A stretch of 64,000 bases of DNA from Chryseobacterium camelliae (lineage in GTDB: Bacteria > Bacteroidota > Bacteroidia > Flavobacteriales > Weeksellaceae): positions 3,968,001 to 4,032,000 of the forward strand of contig NZ_JAUTAL010000001.1 in assembly GCF_030818575.1 (NCBI RefSeq), in the 5' to 3' direction. Numbering within the stretch: position 1 is the first letter of the stretch; each line of letters starts with the position of its first letter. The notes under the pieces were generated by a model. That model was not told the origin of the DNA. It saw only the letters and a list, made by a program, of their open reading frames with translations, and ran no database searches. Below are positions 43,997-52,848 of this stretch, piece by piece. Made by a program: the position numbers and the translations under genes.

Positions 43997-45376
43997 ATGA
44001 AAGAATTTATACAAACACTTAAAAATATTTGGAGTCTTAAAGAATTAAGAGAGAAAATTCTCTTTACTCTGGGGATTATCCTTGTGTATAGATTCGCATC
44101 TTATATCTCCCTTCCTGCAATTAACCTTGCAGAAGTGGGAGATCTCTTAGAGCATTATAAAAGTCAGGGCGGTAACAAGCAAGGAGCAGGTCTCCTTGGC
44201 TTGCTTTCGTCGTTTACGGGGGGAGCTTTCAGCCATGCTTCCGTAATGGCGTTAGGGATCATGCCTTATATTTCTGCTTCTATTATTGTTCAGTTGATGG
44301 GGATGGCTATTCCCTATCTTCAGAAGCTTCAGAAAGATGGAGAGTCAGGTAGAAATACATTGAATCAGATAACAAGATGGTTAACAATCGGAGTTTGTCT
44401 CGTACAGGCCCCTTCTTACTTAACTTCTATTACTCAATTATTCTTACCGTATACTCAGTTCCAGTCTGCATATTATGTAGAGCCAACTTCCATTATGTTC
44501 TGGCTGCCAAGTATTGTAATCCTGGTGGGCGGTTCAGTATTTGCCATGTGGCTTGGTGAAAAGATTACCGACAAAGGAATCGGGAATGGTATTTCCATCC
44601 TGATTATGGTAGGAATCTTGTCCAGGCTTCCGGAAGCATTTGTACAGGAGATGGCGGTTCAGAACGGAAAAGGAGGAATGGGATCTATCATGATCCTTAT
44701 TGAAGTATTATTCTGGATGATTGTGGTTCTTTTGGCTGTGGTACTATCCGTGGCCGTAAGGAAGATTCCGATCCAGTATGTAAGCAGAGCTCAAGCAAGA
44801 GGAGGTGTTAACAGAAATCTTATGCAGGGAGCAAGACAGTGGATTCCACTCAAAGTAAACGCTGCCGGAGTTATGCCGATCATCTTTGCCCAGGCATTGA
44901 TGTTCGTACCGGGGTTATTAACCAAAGTGGACGAGTCCAATACTTTTCTTGCAGGTTTCAAAAATGTTTTCAGCTGGCAGTACAATGTGCTGTTTGCGCT
45001 ATTGATTATTATCTTTTCATTCTTCTATACTGCGATTACCATCCCGGTAAACCAGATGGCTGATGATCTGAAGAGAAACGGAGGTTTGGTACCGAAGGTA
45101 AGACCCGGTAAAGAGACCGCTGACTATTTAGATGACATTTTATCAAAAATTACCTTGCCGGGTGCAATATTTTTGTCTATCTTTGCAGTCCTTCCAGCAA
45201 TTGTACATGGAAGCTTTGTTCAGACAGACGCCTTTGCCCTATTTTTCGGTGGTACATCACTGTTAATTATGGTGGGCGTAATTTTAGATACCGTTCAACA
45301 GATTAACACTTATCTGCTGAACCATCACTATGATGGCCTAATGCAGTCTAAATTGTCAAGAACCACTGGATATTAA
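43997..45376 (+). CDS. secY: protein translocase subunit SecY
   Basis: A 459-residue channel of the Sec translocon with ten transmembrane helices. Helix-2/plug region SLPAINLAEVGDLLEHY and ALGIMPYISASIIVQL, and the cytoplasmic loop VRKIPIQYVSRAQARGG, are intact. Its place after rplO is standard. A longer loop after helix 3 (FLPYTQFQSAYYVEP) is present, as I would expect in this phylum. Confidence 0.97.
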   Translation: MKEFIQTLKNIWSLKELREKILFTLGIILVYRFASYISLPAINLAEVGDLLEHYKSQGGNKQGAGLLGLLSSFTGGAFSHASVMALGIMPYISASIIVQLMGMAIPYLQKLQKDGESGRNTLNQITRWLTIGVCLVQAPSYLTSITQLFLPYTQFQSAYYVEPTSIMFWLPSIVILVGGSVFAMWLGEKITDKGIGNGISILIMVGILSRLPEAFVQEMAVQNGKGGMGSIMILIEVLFWMIVVLLAVVLSVAVRKIPIQYVSRAQARGGVNRNLMQGARQWIPLKVNAAGVMPIIFAQALMFVPGLLTKVDESNTFLAGFKNVFSWQYNVLFALLIIIFSFFYTAITIPVNQMADDLKRNGGLVPKVRPGKETADYLDDILSKITLPGAIFLSIFAVLPAIVHGSFVQTDAFALFFGGTSLLIMVGVILDTVQQINTYLLNHHYDGLMQSKLSRTTGY

Positions 45377-45379
45377 TTT

Positions 45380-45595
45380 ATGGCGAAACAAAAACATATT
45401 GAACAAGACGGCGTTATTACGGAAGCACTTTCCAACGCCCAGTTCCGTGTAGAGCTGGAGAATGGGCATGTACTTATTGCTCATATTTCCGGTAAAATGA
45501 GAATGCATTATATTAAACTTTTACCTGGTGATAAGGTGAAACTAGAAATGTCTCCTTACGATTTATCCAAAGGGAGAATCACATTCAGATACTAA
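45380..45595 (+). CDS. infA: translation initiation factor IF-1
   Basis: A 71-residue OB-fold factor that fills the A-site during initiation (MAKQKHIEQDGVITEALSNA, GKMRMHYIKLLPGDKV). Three bases after secY. Confidence 0.98.
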   Translation: MAKQKHIEQDGVITEALSNAQFRVELENGHVLIAHISGKMRMHYIKLLPGDKVKLEMSPYDLSKGRITFRY

Positions 45596-45601
45596 ATGAT
45601 T

Positions 45602-45628
45602 GCCAAATGGAATGTTGTTCCATTTGGC
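45602..45628 (+). promoter_or_regulatory. 11-bp hairpin between infA and rpmJ
   Basis: A perfect stem GCCAAATGGAA (45602-45612) / TTCCATTTGGC (45618-45628), loop TGTTG, 26 bases before the rpmJ ATG. The tail TATTATTG is only partly T-rich, so it may set relative expression or protect mRNA ends rather than stop transcription. Confidence 0.55.
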
Positions 45629-45654
45629 TATTATTGAAAAATAAATACGATCAA

Positions 45655-45771
45655 ATGAAAGTTAGAGCATCAATTAAAAAAAGAAGTGCTGATTGCAAAA
45701 TCGTACGCAGAAAAGGTGTATTGTTTGTAATCAACAAGAAGAACCCAAAATTTAAACAAAGACAAGGCTAA
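45655..45771 (+). CDS. rpmJ: 50S ribosomal protein L36, zinc-free form
   Basis: A 38-residue protein (MKVRASIKKRSADCKIVRRK, ending NPKFKQRQG). The zinc ligands of the classic form (Cys11, Cys14, Cys27, His32/33) are reduced to the single Cys14. Confidence 0.96.
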   Translation: MKVRASIKKRSADCKIVRRKGVLFVINKKNPKFKQRQG

Positions 45772-45780
45772 CATTAAATT

Positions 45781-46158
45781 ATGGCGAGAATTGCAGGTAT
45801 TGATTTACCAAAAAACAAAAGAGGTGTTATCGGTTTAACTTACATCTACGGAGTAGGAAGAAGTACTTCTTCTGAAATCCTTAAAGCTGCCGGTATCAGC
45901 GAAGACAAGAAAGTCAACGAATGGAATGACGATGAATTGGCTGCCATCAGAACTTATATCTCTGAAAACATCAAAGTAGAAGGAGAATTAAGATCTGAAG
46001 TGCAATTGAACATCAAGCGATTGATGGACATAGGATGCCAACGAGGAATACGTCACAGACTAGGATTACCTTTAAGAGGCCAGAGAACGAAAAACAACTC
46101 TAGAACCCGAAAAGGAAAGAGAAAAACTGTTGCTAACAAGAAAAAAGCTAGTAAATAA
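45781..46158 (+). CDS. rpsM: 30S ribosomal protein S13
   Basis: A 125-residue protein of the head domain with MARIAGIDLPKNKRGVIGLT and RHRLGLPLRGQRTKNNSRT. Starts the alpha-type part of the run. Confidence 0.98.
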   Translation: MARIAGIDLPKNKRGVIGLTYIYGVGRSTSSEILKAAGISEDKKVNEWNDDELAAIRTYISENIKVEGELRSEVQLNIKRLMDIGCQRGIRHRLGLPLRGQRTKNNSRTRKGKRKTVANKKKASK

Positions 46159-46170
46159 TCGTTAGGAATT

Positions 46171-46560
46171 ATGGCAAAACAAACTAAAGTAGTTAAAAAA
46201 AGAAAAGTAAAAGTTGAAGCTATTGGTGAAGCGCATATTCAGGCTTCTTTCAATAACATCATCATTTCTTTAACAAATAAAAACGGAGAGGTTATCTCTT
46301 GGGCTTCTGCCGGTAAAATGGGTTTCAGAGGTTCTAAAAAGAATACTCCATTTGCTGCTCAAATGGCAGCTGAAAATTGCTCTGCTGTAGCTCACGAAGC
46401 TGGTTTAAGAAGAGTAAAGGTGTTTGTGAAAGGTCCGGGTGCAGGTAGAGAATCTGCAATCAGATCAATCCACAATTCAGGAATTGAAGTTAGCGAAATC
46501 ATTGATGTGACGCCTATGCCGCACAATGGATGTAGACCACCAAAAAGAAGAAGAGTTTAA
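46171..46560 (+). CDS. rpsK: 30S ribosomal protein S11
   Basis: A 129-residue platform protein; ASAGKMGFRGSKKNTPFAAQ and the end TPMPHNGCRPPKRRRV are typical. Confidence 0.98.
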   Translation: MAKQTKVVKKRKVKVEAIGEAHIQASFNNIIISLTNKNGEVISWASAGKMGFRGSKKNTPFAAQMAAENCSAVAHEAGLRRVKVFVKGPGAGRESAIRSIHNSGIEVSEIIDVTPMPHNGCRPPKRRRV

Positions 46561-46579
46561 TTTTTAGAATTTATCCATT

Positions 46580-47188
46580 ATGGCAAGATATATTGGTCCT
46601 AAGACTAAGATTGCGAGAAAGTTTGGTGCTGCAATCTACGGAGACGACAAAAACTTCGAAAAAAGAAAAAACCAACCACCGGGACAACACGGTCCTAACA
46701 AAAGAAGAGGTGCTAAGAAATCTGAATACGCAGTTCAGTTAGCTGAAAAGCAAAAGGCTAAATATACATACGGGATCCTGGAAAGACAATTTGCTAACCT
46801 GTTTGAAAAAGCACACAGAAGCAAAGGGGTTACCGGTGAAGTTCTTTTGCAGCTTTGCGAATCCAGATTAGACAATGTAGTGTACAGATTCGGTTTTGCT
46901 AAAACAAGATCTGCTGCAAGACAATTGGTTTCTCACAGACACATTACTGTAAACGGTGAGATTCTGAACATCCCTTCTTATTTGGTTAAAGCAGGTGACG
47001 TAATCGCAGTAAGAGAAAAATCCAAGTCTCTTGAAGTGGTTGTGAATTCATTAGCTTCCAAGTCAAATTATGAGTGGTTACAATTCAACGATGAGAAGAA
47101 GGAAGGTACCTTCGTTTCTGCTCCTGAAAGAATCCAGATTCCGGAGGATATCAAGGAACAGCTTATCGTCGAACTTTACTCTAAATAA
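46580..47188 (+). CDS. rpsD: 30S ribosomal protein S4
   Basis: A 202-residue primary 16S-binding protein with an S4 RNA-binding domain at about 93-155 (SRLDNVVYRFGFAKTRSAAR). The N-terminal part has no zinc-binding Cys set. Confidence 0.98.
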   Translation: MARYIGPKTKIARKFGAAIYGDDKNFEKRKNQPPGQHGPNKRRGAKKSEYAVQLAEKQKAKYTYGILERQFANLFEKAHRSKGVTGEVLLQLCESRLDNVVYRFGFAKTRSAARQLVSHRHITVNGEILNIPSYLVKAGDVIAVREKSKSLEVVVNSLASKSNYEWLQFNDEKKEGTFVSAPERIQIPEDIKEQLIVELYSK

Positions 47189-47221
47189 TTTTTTAATCAA
47201 ATTTTTGCTCAACCCAATAAT

Positions 47222-48217
47222 ATGGCAATTTTACAATTCATAAAACCCGATAAAGTAATTTTACTTAACTCTGATGAATTTAAAGGTCAATTCGAATTCA
47301 GACCTTTAGAACCAGGTTTCGGGCTTACAATCGGTAATGCTTTGAGAAGAGTGTTGCTTTCTTCTCTGGAAGGATATGCTATTTCATCTATCAAAATAGA
47401 AGGTGTAGAGCACGAATTTTCAACTATTCCAGGAGTAATCGAAGACGTTACCGAAATTATTCTTAACCTTAAGCAGGTAAGATTAAAAGCTGCAGCAGAA
47501 AGCCAGGCCAACGAGCAGGTAGTTGCTAAGGTTTCAGGTCAGACGGTTATTACTGCTGGAGATTTAGGGAAGTCAATCAACGGATTTGAGGTGCTTAACC
47601 CGGATTTAGTGATTTGTAACCTAAACAGTGATGTAACTTTCGAAATTACTTTCAATATAGAACAAGGAAGAGGGTATGTTCCTTCAGAACAGAATAAGTC
47701 AAATAACGCGCCGGTAGGTACCATCGCTATTGACTCTATTTTCACGCCTATCAAGAAAGTACAGTACAGCATTGAAAATTATCGTGTAGAGCAAAAAACA
47801 GACTACGAAAAACTTGTATTAGATATCGAAACTGATGGTTCCATCAGTCCTCAGAATGCTTTGACTGAAGCTTCCAAGATATTAATTTATCACTTCATGC
47901 TGTTCTCCGATGAGAGAATCACGCTTGAAACCGAAGCCGTAAAAGCATCCATCCAGTACGATGAAGAAACACTTCACACAAGACAGCTTCTTAAGTCTAA
48001 ACTCGCAGACATGGATCTTTCCGTAAGAGCCCTGAACTGCCTGAAGGCTGCAGAAGTAGAAACTCTTGGAGAACTGGTTTCTTACAGTAAGTCTGATTTG
48101 ATGAAATTCAGAAATTTTGGTAAAAAATCTTTGACAGAACTAGAAGAATTAGTGCATTCAAAAGGTCTAAACTTCGGTTTCGACGTTGCAAAATATAAGT
48201 TAGACGCTGATAAATAA
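47222..48217 (+). CDS. rpoA: RNA polymerase alpha subunit
   Basis: A 331-residue protein. N-terminal dimerisation domain at 10-230 (LEPGFGLTIGNALRRVLLSS) and C-terminal DNA/UP-element domain at 255-320 (LSVRALNCLKAAEVETLGEL, RNFGKKSLTELEELV). Between rpsD and rplQ as usual. Confidence 0.98.
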   Translation: MAILQFIKPDKVILLNSDEFKGQFEFRPLEPGFGLTIGNALRRVLLSSLEGYAISSIKIEGVEHEFSTIPGVIEDVTEIILNLKQVRLKAAAESQANEQVVAKVSGQTVITAGDLGKSINGFEVLNPDLVICNLNSDVTFEITFNIEQGRGYVPSEQNKSNNAPVGTIAIDSIFTPIKKVQYSIENYRVEQKTDYEKLVLDIETDGSISPQNALTEASKILIYHFMLFSDERITLETEAVKASIQYDEETLHTRQLLKSKLADMDLSVRALNCLKAAEVETLGELVSYSKSDLMKFRNFGKKSLTELEELVHSKGLNFGFDVAKYKLDADK

Positions 48218-48223
48218 TTAATA

Positions 48224-48748
48224 ATGAGACACGGTAAAAAATTCAATCACTTAGGAAGAACGGCTTCTCACAGAAGTGCTTTACTTTCTAATATGGCTTG
48301 TTCTCTAATTGAGCATAAAAGAATCAACACTACTGTAGCTAAAGCAAAAGCTTTAAGAGTATATGTTGAGCCCCTATTAACAAAAGCAAAAGAAGATACT
48401 ACACACAACAGAAGAATTGTTTTTTCATATCTTCAGAATAAAGAGGCTGTTACTGAACTATTCAGATCAGTAGCTCCTAAAATCGCTGAAAGAAACGGTG
48501 GATATACAAGGATCATCAAAACTGGTTTCAGACCTGGTGATGCTGCGGATACTGCCCTTATTGAGCTGGTAGACTTCAATGAGCTTTACAATCCTAATGC
48601 GGAAGAGAAGAAGACAACAAGAAGAAGCAGAAGATCATCTACAGCTAAAAAAGAAACTGTAGCTGCTGAAGCTCCTGTAGTAGAAGAAAAAGCTGCTGAG
48701 CCAACGGCTGAAGCTGCTGATTCTACAGAAGAGAAGACTGAAGAATAA
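48224..48748 (+). CDS. rplQ: 50S ribosomal protein L17 with acidic tail
   Basis: A 174-residue protein. The core (1-125; MRHGKKFNHLGRTASHRSAL, RIIKTGFRPGDAADTALIEL) is standard. About 45 extra C-terminal residues form a basic stretch (TTRRSRRSSTAKK) and then a Glu/Ala-rich tail, longer than E. coli L17. Confidence 0.97.
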   Translation: MRHGKKFNHLGRTASHRSALLSNMACSLIEHKRINTTVAKAKALRVYVEPLLTKAKEDTTHNRRIVFSYLQNKEAVTELFRSVAPKIAERNGGYTRIIKTGFRPGDAADTALIELVDFNELYNPNAEEKKTTRRSRRSSTAKKETVAAEAPVVEEKAAEPTAEAADSTEEKTEE

Positions 48749-48768
48749 TAATATTCTTTTCAGATATA

Positions 48769-48798
48769 AAAAACCATCCGTATTGCGGATGGTTTTTG
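48769..48798 (+). terminator. terminator of the rplC-rplQ run
   Basis: Stem AAACCATCCG (48771-48780) / CGGATGGTTT (48786-48795), loop TATTG, then T-rich sequence. Probably also serves the convergent lipoprotein gene. Confidence 0.88.
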
Positions 48799-48827
48799 TT
48801 TTAGTATGCTGTCTGATCCATGGACAT

Positions 48828-49262
48828 TTATATTTTTGTTTTCTTCAGCTCAATGATATTATTTCCCTGTTCCAGATGAAGGCTGTCTCCTTTTACCCTG
48901 GCGGTCATGTCATCCTTTTTGTATATGGTCTCATCGCCTTTCGTTTCAGTCTTCTTTAGGGTAAATGTTTTTTTATTGCTGGTGATGGCTACCGTACTTT
49001 CCTTAGGATTATTTTCAAATACTACCTTTACAAGCGTTCCATCAGTCGCTTTATATACAAAATTGGTTTTTTCATCTTTTTTGCCGTCAACTTCCAGGGT
49101 TGAAGAACTCACTGTGGCAGAATCTATTTTACCATTGTTATCCGTAATGACGGTCGTTGAGCTGTCTTCTTTAATGATGCTCTTATTACCGCTTTCATTC
49201 TTTTTGCAACTGGTTAATACTAATGCTATGGCAGCAGCAGCTACGGTTAATCTTTTTTTCAT
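48828..49262 (-). CDS. lipoprotein with MliC-like beta domain
   Basis: A 144-residue predicted lipoprotein; the signal MKKRLTVAAAAIALVLTSC ends at Cys19, followed by a Ser/Thr/Asp-rich linker. The C-terminal 85 residues (FVYKATDGTLVKVVFENN, STVAITSNKKTFTLKK, TIYKKDDMTARVKGDSLHL) resemble the small beta-barrel of MliC-type C-type lysozyme inhibitors, but the Cys pair and the SGA(R/K)Y inhibitory loop are not clear, so the role is only a suggestion. Confidence 0.7.
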   Translation of the reverse strand: MKKRLTVAAAAIALVLTSCKKNESGNKSIIKEDSSTTVITDNNGKIDSATVSSSTLEVDGKKDEKTNFVYKATDGTLVKVVFENNPKESTVAITSNKKTFTLKKTETKGDETIYKKDDMTARVKGDSLHLEQGNNIIELKKTKI

Positions 49263-49630
49263 GTTATCTATTATTAAAGTGAATAATTAATGTCCGGGAA
49301 TTTTTATTAAATTTAGTAAAATCTGAAAACAAAACAATGGAAGCATAGCTAAATCTAAATGTTATCCGGATAAGACTCTATCGCTTTCATAAGTACAGGT
49401 TTACAATAATGATAGGCAGTCTGTAATACATTAATGCGGAACAATATTATATTGGATCAGCCCTGTACGAAATTTCACATGGTACAATTCCAGGATCAGA
49501 TGCAGAATATACATAATGTTTAGTACTTTTACTTATACTCATAAGTACATCTATTTTAAAATTAACTAAAATTTAACTTACAATATTCCATAAATAGGCC
49601 CTGAAATAACCCGAAAATTTAAAAATTCAC
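49263..49630. other. intergenic region before eno
   Basis: A divergent spacer of 400 bases in all. I find no ORF of note, no tRNA and no strong hairpin. The eno -7 box is at its right end. Confidence 0.5.
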
Positions 49631-49638
49631 TAAATTTG
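49631..49638 (+). promoter_or_regulatory. -7 box of eno
   Basis: TAAATTTG, 24 bases before the eno ATG. No TTTG at the -33 position. Confidence 0.5.
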
Positions 49639-49661
49639 TCCGAACTATAAAAAATAGAACA

Positions 49662-50954
49662 ATGAGTTACATTTCTTACATAGAAGCGAGACAAATTTTG
49701 GATTCAAGAGGAAATCCTACAATAGAAGTAGATGTATTCACAGAAAGCGGTGCGATGGGTCGTGCTGCAGTACCTTCCGGAGCATCTACCGGAGAACATG
49801 AAGCGGTAGAACTGCGTGACGGCGGTTCGGAATGGATGGGAAAAGGGGTTTCTAAAGCTGTAGAAAATGTAAGAGAAATCATTGCTCCTGAATTGGTAGG
49901 CCTTCCTGTTTTTGATCAGAATCTTCTTGACCAGATCATGATCGACCTGGACGGATCCAAGAACAAAGGAAACCTTGGAGCTAATGCAATTCTTGGAGTA
50001 TCATTAGCTGCTGCTAAAGCTGCTGCAACTGAGCTTAGAATGCCATTATACAAATATGTAGGAGGAGTAAATGCCAATACACTGCCGGTTCCTATGATGA
50101 ATGTCATCAACGGAGGATCCCACTCAGATGCGCCAATCGCATTCCAGGAATTCATGATCATGCCGGTAAAAGCAGATTCCTTCTCTCATGCACTGAGAAA
50201 AGGGACTGAGATCTTCCACAACCTTAAATCCATTCTTCACTCAAGAGGTTTATCTACCGCAGTAGGTGATGAAGGTGGATTTGCACCAACATTCTCAGGA
50301 ACAGAAGATGCTTTGGATACTTTGCTTCAGGCGATCGAGAAAGCAGGATACAAGCCGGGAGACGATATTATGTTAGCTCTTGACTGTGCCGCTTCCGAAT
50401 TCTATAAAGACGGAATCTATGACTACAGAAAATTCCAGACCGCGGATGCAGCACAATTCTCAAGCAGCGAACAGGTTTCTTATTTAGCTGAACTGGCTGC
50501 AAAATACCCGATCATTTCTATTGAAGACGGTATGCAGGAAAACGATTGGGAAGGGTGGAAAATGCTGACAGATAAGATCGGTGACCGAGTACAGCTTGTA
50601 GGTGACGATTTATTCGTAACCAATGTGGAAAGATTGTCAAGAGGAGTAAACGAAGGAATTGCAAACTCCATTTTGGTTAAGGTAAACCAGATCGGGTCCC
50701 TTTCTGAAACAATGGCTGCCGTACAGATGGCTCAGCACAACAAGTTCACTTCCGTAATGTCCCACAGATCCGGTGAAACGGAAGATTCAACCATTGCAGA
50801 CCTTGCGGTTGCAATGAACTGCGGACAGATCAAAACAGGATCTGCTTCGAGATCAGACAGGATGGCGAAATACAACCAATTGCTGAGAATTGAAGAGGCT
50901 TTAGGTGAAACAGCAGTGTTCCCCGGACTGGATGCTTTTAAAATCAAAAGATAA
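49662..50954 (+). CDS. eno: enolase
   Basis: A 430-residue glycolytic enzyme that converts 2-phosphoglycerate to phosphoenolpyruvate with Mg2+. SYISYIEARQILDSRGNPT at the start, the acid/base loop VGDEGGFAPT near 201-210, metal ligands in LALDCAASEFY and ISIEDGMQENDW, and MSHRSGETEDSTIADLAVA are all in place. Confidence 0.98.
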   Translation: MSYISYIEARQILDSRGNPTIEVDVFTESGAMGRAAVPSGASTGEHEAVELRDGGSEWMGKGVSKAVENVREIIAPELVGLPVFDQNLLDQIMIDLDGSKNKGNLGANAILGVSLAAAKAAATELRMPLYKYVGGVNANTLPVPMMNVINGGSHSDAPIAFQEFMIMPVKADSFSHALRKGTEIFHNLKSILHSRGLSTAVGDEGGFAPTFSGTEDALDTLLQAIEKAGYKPGDDIMLALDCAASEFYKDGIYDYRKFQTADAAQFSSSEQVSYLAELAAKYPIISIEDGMQENDWEGWKMLTDKIGDRVQLVGDDLFVTNVERLSRGVNEGIANSILVKVNQIGSLSETMAAVQMAQHNKFTSVMSHRSGETEDSTIADLAVAMNCGQIKTGSASRSDRMAKYNQLLRIEEALGETAVFPGLDAFKIKR

Positions 50955-50974
50955 ACAGATCGAATTTATAAATG

Positions 50975-51008
50975 ACGGCAAGCGAAATTTTTTGTTTGCC
51001 GTATTTTG
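50975..51008 (+). terminator. terminator after eno
   Basis: A 13-bp stem ACGGCAAGCGAAA (50975-50987) / TTTTGTTTGCCGT (50990-51002) with two G-U pairs, followed by ATTTTG. The right arm overlaps the -33 element of gltA. Confidence 0.7.
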
Positions 51009-51026
51009 TAATAAGTAGTATATTTA
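50995..51026 (+). promoter_or_regulatory. promoter of gltA
   Basis: TTTG (50995-50998), a 20-base spacer and TATATTTA (51019-51026), one base from TAnnTTTG. The start of RNA would be about 10 bases before the ATG. Confidence 0.55.
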
Positions 51027-51041
51027 GAAAAAAAATAAATA

Positions 51042-52328
51042 ATGTCAGACAACAAAGTAATATTGAATTACGCTGGTAATTCATATGAATATCCCATCGT
51101 GGATAGTACTATCGGGGACAGAGGAATTGATATTTCAAAATTAAGAGACCAAACCGGTCTGATCACATTGGATCTGGGATATAAGAACACCGGAGCCACC
51201 ATCAGCGAAATCACTTATTTAGACGGAGATCAGGGAGAGCTGTTTTACAGAGGATATCCTATTGAGCAGATTGCTGAAAAATCTAACTTTACAGAAGTAA
51301 TGTACCTGTTACTCCAAGGTGAATTGCCAACCAAGGATCAGTACACTGCTTTTGAAAACAATATCAAAAAATATAATTCGGTTGCAGAGGAAATGAAGAA
51401 GATTATTGATGCTTTCCCACGCTCTGCACACCCTATGGGAGTTCTTTCTTCCATGACTTCTGCATTGACTGCTTTTAACCCTAAAGCGGTAAATGTAAAC
51501 TCTAAAGAGGAAATGGATCATGCTGCCGAACTATTGATTGCCAAGTTTGCTCACCTGTGTGCATGGACATACAGAAAAACTCAGGGATTGCCTCTTAATC
51601 ACGGAGATAACAGCCTGAACTATGTGGAGAACTTCTACAAAATGGCTTTCAGGCTTCCTAACCAGGAGTTTGAAGTGAATCCGGTTGTTGTGGACGCATT
51701 GGATAAACTGTTGATCCTTCATGCAGATCACGAACAGAACTGTTCTACTTCAACAGTAAGAATGGTAGGTTCTGCCCACACAGGTCTTTTTGCTTCCATC
51801 GCTTCAGGGGTTTCTGCGCTTTGGGGACCACTTCACGGTGGTGCCAACCAGGCTGTGATTGAAATGCTTGAGCTGATTGAGAAAGATGGTGGCGATGTTA
51901 ACAAATGGGTTGCTAAAGCAAAAGATAAAAATGACAGCTTCCGTCTGATGGGCTTTGGTCACAGAGTATACAAGAACTTCGATCCTAGAGCAAAAATCAT
52001 CAAAAAAGCGGCAGATGATATTCTGAATGCGCTGGGTATCCAGGACAAAGCTCTGGATATTGCAATGCAATTAGAAAAAGTTGCGCTTGAAGACGAATAC
52101 TTCGTTGAAAGAAAACTATATCCTAACGTAGACTTCTATTCCGGAATTATCTACAGAGCATTGGGAATCCCTACAGAAATGTTTACCGTAATGTTTGCAT
52201 TAGGAAGATTACCGGGATGGATTGCCCAATGGAAAGAAATGAGGCTGAAAGGAGATCCTATCGGAAGACCGAGACAGGTATATCAGGGGTCTCAGAAAAG
52301 AGATTACATCGATATTGCTAACAGATAA
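51042..52328 (+). CDS. gltA: citrate synthase
   Basis: A 428-residue hexameric type II enzyme of the TCA cycle. The active-site segments are GPLHGGANQAVIEML, GFGHRVYKNFDPRAKI and the C-terminal DFYSGIIYRALGIP, with GRPRQVYQG near the end. Monocistronic, with terminator. Confidence 0.97.
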   Translation: MSDNKVILNYAGNSYEYPIVDSTIGDRGIDISKLRDQTGLITLDLGYKNTGATISEITYLDGDQGELFYRGYPIEQIAEKSNFTEVMYLLLQGELPTKDQYTAFENNIKKYNSVAEEMKKIIDAFPRSAHPMGVLSSMTSALTAFNPKAVNVNSKEEMDHAAELLIAKFAHLCAWTYRKTQGLPLNHGDNSLNYVENFYKMAFRLPNQEFEVNPVVVDALDKLLILHADHEQNCSTSTVRMVGSAHTGLFASIASGVSALWGPLHGGANQAVIEMLELIEKDGGDVNKWVAKAKDKNDSFRLMGFGHRVYKNFDPRAKIIKKAADDILNALGIQDKALDIAMQLEKVALEDEYFVERKLYPNVDFYSGIIYRALGIPTEMFTVMFALGRLPGWIAQWKEMRLKGDPIGRPRQVYQGSQKRDYIDIANR

Positions 52329-52348
52329 TATTCTTATCATATACAAGA

Positions 52349-52380
52349 AAGGCTGCCCAACGGACAGCCTTCTTTTTTTT
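52349..52380 (+). terminator. terminator after gltA
   Basis: Stem AAGGCTG (52349-52355) / CAGCCTT (52365-52371), with inner CC/GG pairing and a run of T to 52380. Confidence 0.85.
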
Positions 52381-52393
52381 GCTAAAATTTTAT

Positions 52394-52561
52394 TTAAGGA
52401 CAATAACATTTCGTACAAGTCCAGACCGTACATTGCCCTGTTGCGTCATCATATTCGCAGCAACGTCTTCCCGGTGCTGCTGCTACACCACCTAAAATGG
52501 ATTTCTGATGTGTTCTGTCTAATTTCTGTGCATTTTTAAGCACTTGGTTTTTTCTGTTCAT
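52394..52561 (-). CDS. bacteriocin-like peptide precursor with double-glycine leader
   Basis: A 55-residue precursor. The N-terminal 25 residues (MNRKNQVLKNAQKLDRTHQK, then SILGG) form a basic helix ending in a double glycine with the right upstream hydrophobic spacing (I/L at -4 and -3). The remaining 30 residues start with VAAAPGRR and contain six cysteines (CC, QC, TC, KC, YC), ending CYCP. It resembles the second group of small GG-leader peptides common in Chryseobacterium. No maturation or export gene is adjacent. It lies between gltA and the GME gene and has no close promoter that I can identify. Confidence 0.72.
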   Translation of the reverse strand: MNRKNQVLKNAQKLDRTHQKSILGGVAAAPGRRCCEYDDATGQCTVWTCTKCYCP

Positions 52562-52799
52562 AGCTTTTGGTTTTGATGTTAATGAAAAAATAATTCTCTT
52601 TGAACTATATCACTAATATATGAAAATAATCAATATGAAATTTTTTTTATTTTATGCTATGAAGATTATTATTAAAAATATCTGGAAACTCCTGATATGG
52701 AAGGGGAAAACAATACTTATTGAAGAATTCGCCGAAGTAAAAACTATGTAGATATATTTTACAGGATAAATCATTGAAATGCCGGTAAAATACAAAAGT
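52562..52799. other. intergenic region
   Basis: AT-rich spacer between the GG-peptide start and the GME gene. Nothing recognised apart from the promoter at the right end. Confidence 0.4.
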
Positions 52800-52829
52800 T
52801 TTGTGGGTTCGGCCCTTTACTTATATTTG
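52800..52829 (+). promoter_or_regulatory. promoter of the GME-superfamily gene
   Basis: TTTG (52800-52803), an 18-base spacer and TATATTTG (52822-52829), 19 bases before the ATG at 52849. It excludes the longer frame that begins at 52801. Confidence 0.7.
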
Positions 52830-52848
52830 TATTTTGCATAAAATCTTT

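Noticed and set aside
52801..52848. N-terminal extension of the GME gene from a TTG at 52801
   Set aside because: The -7 promoter box lies inside it, and the family starts at MKLNIKNETG.
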